This document shows, piece after piece, positions 25,625-32,957 of a stretch of DNA of 64,000 nt (the first letter of the stretch is position 1; every line of letters begins with the position of its first letter). Under the pieces are notes generated by a model. That model did no database searches. It was not told the DNA's origin and saw nothing but the letters and a program-made list of their open reading frames with translations. A program made the translations under genes and the position numbers. Source of the DNA: Flavobacterium saccharophilum (lineage in GTDB: Bacteria > Bacteroidota > Bacteroidia > Flavobacteriales > Flavobacteriaceae); contig NZ_FRBY01000008.1 of NCBI RefSeq assembly GCF_900142735.1, positions 1 to 64,000 on the forward strand, read 5' to 3'.

Positions 25625-28036
25625 TTAATACAAATTAGGAAATTTAGAAGGATTAACTTCATGCATCATGCTGTATACTTTCTCAAAAATATCTTCTGCA
25701 GAAGGTTTAGAGAAATAGTCACCATCAGTTCCGTAAGCCGGTCTGTGGGCTTTTGCAGCAAGAGTTTGTGGTTTGCTGTCTAAATGAACATATGCATCTT
25801 GCTCTTCCAAAATTTGTTGTAAAATAAAGGCAGAAGCTCCACCGGGAACATCTTCGTCAATTACTAACAAACGATTTGTTTTCGCGATACTTTTTACTAT
25901 ATCTTTATTAATGTCAAATGGAAGTAAAGACTGAATGTCAATAACTTCACAATCAATTCCTAAATCTAATAATTCAGTTGCTGCTTGTTCTACTAATCTC
26001 AATGTTGAACCATAAGAAACAAGTGTAATATCAGATCCTTCTTTTAATGTTTCAACCACACCAATTGGTGTTTTGAATTCACCAAAATTTAAAGGTGTTT
26101 TTTCTTTTAAACGGTATCCATTTAAACATTCAATTACCAAAGCAGGTTCGTCAGTCTCTAAAAGAGCGTTATAAAATCCTGCAGCCTGAGTCATGTTTCT
26201 TGGAACCAAAACATGGATTCCACGAATAGCGTTGATAATCATTCCCATCGGAGAACCAGAATGCCAGATACCTTCTAAACGGTGTCCACGAGTTCTGATG
26301 ATTAACGGTGCTTTTTGTTTTCCAACAGTTCTGTATTGTAATGTAGCCAAATCATCACTCATGATTTGGATCGCATATAATAGATAATCTAAATACTGAA
26401 TTTCAGCAATTGGACGTAAACCTCTCAAGGCCATTCCTATTCCCTGACCAACGATAGTTGCTTCACGAATTCCGACATCGGCAACACGAAGTTCTCCATA
26501 TTTTTCCTGCATACCTTCTAAGCCCTGGTTTACATCACCAATGTTTCCTACATCTTCACCAAAAATTAGTGTTTCAGGATATTTGGTAAACAAAGCGTCG
26601 AAGTTATCACGAAGGATCATTCGGCCATCTGAATCCGGTTTTGCATTTTCTGCATATTCCGGAAGCACTTTTTGTACAGAATAAACATTCAAATCTGAAT
26701 CAGAATGTAAATGGCTGCTAAATCTTGGTTGTGTTTTTGAAATGTAATCTGTAATCCAGTTAGATAACAAAATTTTACTATTTGGTACTTCTACAAAACG
26801 TAATATTTTGCGTGCTATAACCAACATTTCCTTTTTTAAAGGCGATTTGATAGCGCTTAATTCTGAAATATATTTTCCAATTCTTTCTTTATGATTGATG
26901 CTTGCTTCTGCAATTTGCTCCAATAAAGCCAAAAGATTTTTTTGATCTTCAATAATTGGGTTGATGAAAGAATTCCAAGCCTCTTTTTTAGCCTCAAGAA
27001 CTTCTTTTTTCAATTCAAAATCAATTTCTGAAAGTTCTTCAGGAGATGCAATATTGATGGCAATCATCCATAAACGCATCTGGCGAATACAATCGAAATC
27101 TCTTTCCCAAGCAAGTCTTTCTCCATTCTTATAACGTTCGTGAGAACCTGAAGTAGAGTGTCCTTGTGGTTGTGTTAATTCATTTACGTGAATTAATACC
27201 GGAATATGTTCTTCGCGGGCAATAGCACCGGCACGTTCGTAAGTCGAAACCAGCTCAGCATAATCCCAGCCTTTTACTCTAAAAATTTCATAACCTTTAG
27301 AATCTTCATCGCGTTGATATCCTTTAAGAATTTCAGAGATGTTTTCTTTAGTAGTTTGATGTTTAGCGTGAACCGAAATTCCGTATTCATCATCCCAAAC
27401 GCTCATTACCATCGGAACTTGTAGAACTCCTGCAGCGTTTATGGTTTCAAAAAATAAACCTTCAGAGGTACTTGCATTACCAATAGTTCCCCAGGCAACT
27501 TCGTTTCCATCTACAGAGAATTTGTCTTTGATTTTGATGCCATCGACATTTCTGTAAATTTTAGAAGCCTGAGCCAATCCCAATAATCTTGGCATTTGTC
27601 CGGCTGTAGGAGATATATCTGCGCTTGAATTTTTTTGTTTTGTCAGGTCTTTCCAGGATCCGTCTTCGTTTAAACTGTGCGTTACAAAGTGTCCGCCCAT
27701 TTGTCTTCCGGCAGACATTGGATCAAAGTCTAAATCGGTATGACCGTATAAACCTGCGAAAAATTGTTTTGGAGTTAATTCGCCAATCGCCATCATAAAA
27801 GTTTGATCACGATAGTATCCTGAACGGAAGTCACCATTTTTGAAGGCTTTTGCCATCGCAAGCTGTGGAACTTCTTTTCCGTCACCAAATATTCCAAATT
27901 TGGCTTTTCCGGTCAATACTTCTTTACGACCTAAAAGGCTACACTCACGGCTGGTTACTGCAATTCTGTAGTCATTTAATACTTCAGTTTTGAAATCCTC
28001 AAATGTTAATGTAGTATTGTTTTTTTCTGTAATCAT
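25625..28036 (-). CDS. Fused alpha/beta E1 of a 2-oxoacid dehydrogenase complex
   Basis: An 803-residue thiamine-diphosphate enzyme combining both E1 subunits. The alpha part (about 1-400) has GRQMGGHFVTHSLN, the TPP/Mg segment GTIGNASTSEGLFFETINAA and WDDEYGISV. The beta part (about 455-800) has FGEDVGNIGDVNQGLEGMQ, AEIQYLDYLLYA, RTRGHRLEG and VIDEDVPGGASAFI. The fused arrangement and motifs resemble branched-chain 2-oxoacid dehydrogenase E1 (transferring acyl groups to a lipoyl E2) more than pyruvate dehydrogenase. E2 and E3 are not adjacent. In Flavobacterium this would supply branched-chain acyl-CoA primers for iso-fatty acids, an inference. Confidence 0.88.
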   Translation of the reverse strand: MITEKNNTTLTFEDFKTEVLNDYRIAVTSRECSLLGRKEVLTGKAKFGIFGDGKEVPQLAMAKAFKNGDFRSGYYRDQTFMMAIGELTPKQFFAGLYGHTDLDFDPMSAGRQMGGHFVTHSLNEDGSWKDLTKQKNSSADISPTAGQMPRLLGLAQASKIYRNVDGIKIKDKFSVDGNEVAWGTIGNASTSEGLFFETINAAGVLQVPMVMSVWDDEYGISVHAKHQTTKENISEILKGYQRDEDSKGYEIFRVKGWDYAELVSTYERAGAIAREEHIPVLIHVNELTQPQGHSTSGSHERYKNGERLAWERDFDCIRQMRLWMIAINIASPEELSEIDFELKKEVLEAKKEAWNSFINPIIEDQKNLLALLEQIAEASINHKERIGKYISELSAIKSPLKKEMLVIARKILRFVEVPNSKILLSNWITDYISKTQPRFSSHLHSDSDLNVYSVQKVLPEYAENAKPDSDGRMILRDNFDALFTKYPETLIFGEDVGNIGDVNQGLEGMQEKYGELRVADVGIREATIVGQGIGMALRGLRPIAEIQYLDYLLYAIQIMSDDLATLQYRTVGKQKAPLIIRTRGHRLEGIWHSGSPMGMIINAIRGIHVLVPRNMTQAAGFYNALLETDEPALVIECLNGYRLKEKTPLNFGEFKTPIGVVETLKEGSDITLVSYGSTLRLVEQAATELLDLGIDCEVIDIQSLLPFDINKDIVKSIAKTNRLLVIDEDVPGGASAFILQQILEEQDAYVHLDSKPQTLAAKAHRPAYGTDGDYFSKPSAEDIFEKVYSMMHEVNPSKFPNLY

Positions 28037-28224
28037 AATCTGGAATGGTCATGTTGAGACTGCGAAATTACTTAAAAACAATCAATAATCATAATTCTTT
28101 AAAATAAATATAATTTAATTATTTGTATTTAAAATCAAAAAACTACGTACTTTATTTATGTTATTTTAAATAAAAAACATAATTTAGTAATAATAATGCA
28201 TATTTTTGATTAAAATTTATTCAA

Positions 28225-31056
28225 TTAAAACCATTTTCGGGTAAAAAGATTGACTAATGTTTTAGGCGATAATGTTATAACAAATCTTATTTTTTCGTTA
28301 TATTTTGTTTGACTGATTTCCCATCCATTATTTGAGTAAACCGGAAAATAGAGTTCAAAATAGTCCGGAACCAGATTTAAACGAACTCCGGTATCGTAAA
28401 CAAAATCGGCGCTTTGATGTTTACTTTTCATAAAACCAATATCACCATACATTTCAACCCAGTTCCAAACAGAGTAACTTGCATTTAATGTTGTCATCCA
28501 TTGATTAGCGAATGAGGGTTCGATTTTGGACTTAAAACCACCTTCAGCCATGACAAACTGCTGACTAAAAAAACCGCTGCTTTCAGATCTTCCATAAAAA
28601 TTATAATCAAACATATAATCTGTAGGACGATCTAGACCAAAACTGAAATAATCCGAATCTGTTTTATTATAGAGAAAAGTTCCGGCATACATTCTTAAAT
28701 TCAATTTATGATTGTTCTCAAACAGTCTTCTGTATTCAATTTCACCCGCTATTTTTCCAAAATCTCCAGAAAACTGCACATCAGTCATAAAATTAAAATG
28801 ATTGATTAATTCAGTTTTGGTATTAGAATAACGAACATTGAAAATAGAATAATTTGGTGGTGAATTGTCAGTAATATATTCGCTTGCCTCTCGATTTACA
28901 ATAACCTCGCGCATTAAGAAAAGTTGTTTTCTGTTGTCTCTGAAATTTTTCTCCCGAATACGGAATTGCACCATTGGATTCAATCTCAAATAAGTTGCAT
29001 CCGGCGCGTAGTGAAAATAGTTCTGACTAATCGAATAACGTACATTATAGAGTGTACTGTTTCGATAATATTGACTCCATGAAAATGCCGATGAACCAGA
29101 AATTGTTCCTGCATTTATAGAATATGCCGGATTGATATCAAATGTAAAAGGTTTGTCTAAAATGGTTTTATTATGAAAACGAATTCCAGGCGTCAAACCA
29201 TCATATAAATTATAGTTAAGTGTCGGAATATATAAAATCTGATTGTAATAAGGATCTTCCAGATCTTTAGCAAAATTAAATTTGATCGGACGATTGACAA
29301 TAACTACACTTTTTAATGATTTCCAGTTGTTTCTTTGATTGTATTCCGGAACCTCATTGTCGTAATTAATGACAATTTTATCTGCATTTTTTCGATCAAA
29401 GTTATAAACCGAATCTTTTTTTGTGGGTTCAATCCAGGTTTTAAAAACGACTTCATTTTTCTTGATTCCATAAATCGGAATTGGAGCATAAATTCCCGTC
29501 TTATTTTTGATTTGAAATTGTACACTGTCTTTGGTTCGCGAAACATTGGAGAATTTATAATCGATAATTTGGCGAGAATCAATAATAGTTTCAAAAAACC
29601 AATTGATTTTTTTCGGACTATTTTTAGTTAATATAGCTTCAAAGTCAAAGCGGTTTGTCTGCTCTTTTTTATTCAGATTATAAAATTCCTGAACACTTTC
29701 AGGCACAATATTATGATTCAGATAATCGTCTAAATAACTCAAACTTAAACCTGCACGATATTTACTGGCAATTTGCTCGTTGAATTTTATCAGCGTATTT
29801 TTAGGGTCACCAAGAGGCTGATCCAGGTTTTTTCTTGCCATCAGCATATAATAATAGCTGTACTGCTCGTTGAAAGTTATATTGGTAATGTTATAACTTT
29901 TAAAGAGTTTCATGTCTGAAAGTCTACCCAGCATTTTCTGATCCAAATGATGTTCTTCCATGTATTTCATCATGGTGTAAATCTGAATTCCGTCATAAAC
30001 CCAATTATCCCTTCTTGGATCAAGGCGCAAACTGTTCTTGAGATAATTGTTGAGGTAGGTTTTTAAAAAAGTAATCTCAAAGATAAATTCATCTGTAAAC
30101 GGACTAATAAACGATGGTAATTGATTTAGTCCATAAAACGGATTTCTGTCATAATCTGCCTGAGAAACCGTGATTTTTTGATGAGGGTACTTTCCAATAA
30201 AGTTATTAGCAAAACTAGCTACTCTATCAATAATTAATGCTCTTTGTATTTCACTGACCCTTTTGGTTTTTAAATCTGAAAGTACTTCGATTTCTCCGTT
30301 ACTATAACTTCTGAAGCTGTTTTGTTTTTCGATAAATAAATTAAAATCGGTTCTGTTATTGCCTGAAAAGGAATAAGCGGTATAAGCTGAATTCGAATTA
30401 TCTTTTGAAACCGAGTTCAAATCGGTGGTAATAGAATAATTATGTGGAATCTTTATTTCAACTTCGTAATCTGTGCTGGCATTTGCAATATCATCAAGAT
30501 TAAAATTGTTGTTTTTTACAAAATGATGATTTTCAAAACGGGCAGGACTTATAAACCAATTTTTTAGGTTCATTTCTCCATTTTGATCAAAACCATAATG
30601 TGTGAATTTGGCACTGGGAATTTTAGAAATATAAGTAAGATGTAGGTCGATTTTTTCGCCTGGACTTAATTTTCGATTCAGCTTCACAACAATAAAATCA
30701 GGGTTTTTAACGGTTCTTTGCCATTCCAAAGCCAAATTATCAGAATCGGTCAAACTCAAAATAGTCGTATTTCCTCTTTCCTCTGGTTTGGCGACATGAA
30801 AACCTCTGTAAAATTCATCTGAAAAACGTTTGGCCAAAGGAGTGTTTTTATCTGAAAAAGCATTATTCCAGTCATTCAATACAATTGAATCCAGAGAATC
30901 ATTTGAGGTGTTGTAAAACGTAATGTCCTGTCTTACATTCAGTGTTTTAAGTTCAAGATTAACCGCCACATCCATCTTAGACTGATGTTGTGCATATTGT
31001 TTTATTGAACTGAATAAAACTAAAATGAAGAATATGATTTTATAAAGTGATTTCAA
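28225..31056 (-). CDS. M1-peptidase-like pseudoenzyme fused to a beta-barrel
   Basis: A 943-residue protein with a signal peptide ending near IKQYAQ. Residues about 20-480 follow the M1 aminopeptidase plan: an N-terminal beta domain (ARFENHHFV, YEVEIKIPHNYSITTD) and a gluzincin-like helical part. The zinc-site helix HExxH reads FEITF at residues 326-330. Both histidines are lost, and the usual NEG third-ligand motif is YDG around residue 355. Residues about 600-943 are tyrosine-rich amphipathic strands ending in F, typical of an outer-membrane beta-barrel. It is therefore probably a non-catalytic surface or periplasmic module anchored by its own barrel. The role is unknown. Confidence 0.78.
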   Translation of the reverse strand: MKSLYKIIFFILVLFSSIKQYAQHQSKMDVAVNLELKTLNVRQDITFYNTSNDSLDSIVLNDWNNAFSDKNTPLAKRFSDEFYRGFHVAKPEERGNTTILSLTDSDNLALEWQRTVKNPDFIVVKLNRKLSPGEKIDLHLTYISKIPSAKFTHYGFDQNGEMNLKNWFISPARFENHHFVKNNNFNLDDIANASTDYEVEIKIPHNYSITTDLNSVSKDNSNSAYTAYSFSGNNRTDFNLFIEKQNSFRSYSNGEIEVLSDLKTKRVSEIQRALIIDRVASFANNFIGKYPHQKITVSQADYDRNPFYGLNQLPSFISPFTDEFIFEITFLKTYLNNYLKNSLRLDPRRDNWVYDGIQIYTMMKYMEEHHLDQKMLGRLSDMKLFKSYNITNITFNEQYSYYYMLMARKNLDQPLGDPKNTLIKFNEQIASKYRAGLSLSYLDDYLNHNIVPESVQEFYNLNKKEQTNRFDFEAILTKNSPKKINWFFETIIDSRQIIDYKFSNVSRTKDSVQFQIKNKTGIYAPIPIYGIKKNEVVFKTWIEPTKKDSVYNFDRKNADKIVINYDNEVPEYNQRNNWKSLKSVVIVNRPIKFNFAKDLEDPYYNQILYIPTLNYNLYDGLTPGIRFHNKTILDKPFTFDINPAYSINAGTISGSSAFSWSQYYRNSTLYNVRYSISQNYFHYAPDATYLRLNPMVQFRIREKNFRDNRKQLFLMREVIVNREASEYITDNSPPNYSIFNVRYSNTKTELINHFNFMTDVQFSGDFGKIAGEIEYRRLFENNHKLNLRMYAGTFLYNKTDSDYFSFGLDRPTDYMFDYNFYGRSESSGFFSQQFVMAEGGFKSKIEPSFANQWMTTLNASYSVWNWVEMYGDIGFMKSKHQSADFVYDTGVRLNLVPDYFELYFPVYSNNGWEISQTKYNEKIRFVITLSPKTLVNLFTRKWF

Positions 31057-31137
31057 TGATGACTCAGGATAATTAGACGTATACTTAAGTTACGAGTGTA
31101 AGGTCGTTTTGGTTTTTTGTAAAAATAGCATAAAAAA

Positions 31138-31156
31138 AGCTGTTTAAAAAACAGCT
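31138..31156 (-). terminator. Terminator of the LOG-family gene
   Basis: AGCTGTTT and AAACAGCT pair around a short A/T loop; on the minus strand a T-run follows. It lies 33 bp after the stop at 31189. Confidence 0.75.
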
Positions 31157-31188
31157 CTTAATTTTTATGATAATATAGAATTCAAACC

Positions 31189-31917
31189 TTAGAAATTTGG
31201 ACTCAAATCGTATTTCTTGTAGAACTTATCCAGAACGTCAACTACTTCATCTTCAGTGTCTACTATTTTAAACAAGTTTAAATCTTCAGGACTTACCGTA
31301 TGCATTTTTTCAACTAAAACCGTTTTCACCCATTCGATCAAGCCTGACCAGAATTCCACACCAACTAGAATAATTGGAAATTTTCCAATTTTCTTAGTTT
31401 GAATTAAAGTAATTGCTTCAAACATTTCGTCCAAAGTTCCAAAACCTCCTGGCATTACTACAAATCCCTGAGAGTATTTTACAAACATTACTTTTCTAAC
31501 AAAGAAATAGTCAAAATTCAGGTTTTTATCATGATCGATATAAGGGTTAAAATGCTGCTCAAAAGGCAATTCAATATTCAGACCAACCGAAGTTCCGCCA
31601 CCTAAGTGTGCGCCTTTATTTCCGGCTTCCATAATTCCGGGACCACCGCCCGTAATCACACCGTAACCGGCTTTACTAATTTTATAAGCAATTTTTTCGG
31701 CTAATAAATAGTATTTGTCGTCTGGTTTTGTTCGCGCTGATCCAAAAATCGATACACACGGACCAATACGCCCCATGCTTTCGTAACCGTTTACAAACTC
31801 GGACATGATTTTAAAAATCGCCCAGCTGTCATTAGTTCTAATTTCATTCCACGTTTTTTGTTTCAAACGATCCTGAATTACTTTATCCTCATCATTATCA
31901 AAATCTTCTAATCTCAT
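31189..31917 (-). CDS. LOG family (TIGR00730-like) nucleotide phosphoribohydrolase
   Basis: A 242-residue Rossmann-type protein. The phosphate-binding GGGPGIMEAGNKGA and the catalytic PGGFGTLDEMFEAITLIQT are the LOG signature. Relatives hydrolyse nucleoside 5'-monophosphates, including cytokinin riboside monophosphates, to base and ribose phosphate; the old lysine decarboxylase label is wrong. The N-terminal acidic extension (LEDFDNDEDKVIQD) is common in Bacteroidetes. The physiological nucleotide is unknown. Confidence 0.88.
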   Translation of the reverse strand: MRLEDFDNDEDKVIQDRLKQKTWNEIRTNDSWAIFKIMSEFVNGYESMGRIGPCVSIFGSARTKPDDKYYLLAEKIAYKISKAGYGVITGGGPGIMEAGNKGAHLGGGTSVGLNIELPFEQHFNPYIDHDKNLNFDYFFVRKVMFVKYSQGFVVMPGGFGTLDEMFEAITLIQTKKIGKFPIILVGVEFWSGLIEWVKTVLVEKMHTVSPEDLNLFKIVDTEDEVVDVLDKFYKKYDLSPNF

Positions 31918-31999
31918 TTTAGGTATTTTAATTATTTATATTTTTATTTCTAGCTGTGTCGTTTTAATTATTGCCATCCTGAGTGGAGTCGAAGGAGAA

Positions 32000-32097
32000 G
32001 GAGCTGATTCCTGCTGTCCACTGTATCTTTTGTGCCGAACCCCGGCACAAAAGGATGCCGTTCCCATCAGGGCTAGGGCACTCGTTTTCAAAAGAAG
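32000..32097 (-). ncRNA. Structured RNA-like element, copy B
   Basis: Read on the minus strand it starts TTCTTTTGAAAA and continues GAGTGCCCTAGCCCTGATGG. It has a central hairpin (TTTTGTGCCG, loop, CGGCACAAAA) and ends GGACAGCAGGAATCAGCTCC. It shares all single-stranded blocks with copy A at 11732-11828 and differs by paired changes in the central stem. It begins 10 bp after the cupin gene stop and lies upstream of the LOG gene, so it would be part of the cupin 3' UTR if co-transcribed. A GTGGAGTCGAAGGAG repeat phrase is joined to its far end. Confidence 0.6.
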
Positions 32098-32106
32098 AAT
32101 CCTTTA

Positions 32107-32466
32107 CTAATAGCTTTGTTCTTCAATTGATTTCGTAATAGGGCTTTTTACTTTTCCGGTATGCTCTGTTGTTTTAGATTCTATAAGCATAATTAAACAT
32201 TCGTCAACAGATGAAACCCAGTGATTTACTCCTTTTTTTACGACGAATAATTCGCCTTTCTTCATAGTGAATGATGGCTCGTTTTCAATTTCCATTAATA
32301 GTTCACCTTCGACAATATAAAATAGTTCGTCTTCGTTTTCGTGATTATGCCACGGTATTTCCTGACCTTTTATTTTAGCCACTTTAATATATTGATCGTT
32401 TACTTCATCAATTATTTTGGGTGAAAAATATTGGTTTACGTTGCTGAACTTGTCTTTAAGATTCAT
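32107..32466 (-). CDS. Cupin-domain protein
   Basis: A 119-residue single-domain cupin. The metal-site motif 1 is IPWHNHENEDELFYIVEGEL, and motif 2 is GELFVVKKGVNHWVSS. One His is replaced in motif 2's usual PxGxxH arrangement only by spacing, so metal binding is still possible (His residues in HNHEN and GVNHW). There is no signal peptide. Small cupins have varied roles (sugar isomerases, sensors, dioxygenases). Nothing in the neighbourhood narrows it down. Confidence 0.85.
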   Translation of the reverse strand: MNLKDKFSNVNQYFSPKIIDEVNDQYIKVAKIKGQEIPWHNHENEDELFYIVEGELLMEIENEPSFTMKKGELFVVKKGVNHWVSSVDECLIMLIESKTTEHTGKVKSPITKSIEEQSY

Positions 32467-32957
32467 ATATTCTATATTTAGTCTTCACCGAAAACAAAAA
32501 TTTTTTCAAAAACGGCTAGCTAAATTAAGTCTTTTTTTGAGAATTGTCACAAGATTGTCCATTTATTAATTTAAATGTAACAATTAACATTGGGTTGATT
32601 TTGTATTGTTATTCATTATCAAAGGATTAATGAATTCAAATAAATATGTCGTTCCTATGGAACTTAAGTACGGAGATGCAAATTATCAACGGATTAAACC
32701 CGAAGCCTAGGGACGTTGCTATAAATATTTCGTTCCGATGGAACTATTATAGTTATTAAAATAATATGTAAATATTACAAGTCAGATGGTTTATCCACTG
32801 AGAAAAGTATTCACATTTTTGTCATTCCGAGGAACGAGGAATCCCCGTAAGAAACTCCTTAAAGCAAAGTCACCAATCTTTATCGAGCTACTTGTAGAGA
32901 TTCTTCGTTCCTCGGAATGACAAAGATTGTGCTTATTGGTTAGCAAAAAAGCTTTAA
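32467..32957. other. Repeat-filled intergenic region before uvrA
   Basis: A 490-bp gap without a gene. At about 32650-32750 it contains GTCGTTCCTATGGAAC, then ATCAACGGATTAAACCCG, then TTGCTATAAATATTTCGTTC and GATGGAAC. This looks like a mosaic repeat with hairpin parts. At 32818-32924 lies a member of the GTCATTTCGA inverted-repeat family, listed separately. The cupin promoter must be in the right-hand part next to 32466. Confidence 0.6.
32818..32924. repeat. 26-bp inverted repeat (GTCATTCCGAGGAACGAG family)
   Basis: The arm at 32818-32843 pairs with 32899-32924 with one mismatch; the core is GTCATTCCGAGGAACGAG. It is the same family as 11636-11720 but with a longer centre. It lies downstream of uvrA, which reads toward it, and may double as a transcript-end hairpin. 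Confidence 0.85.
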
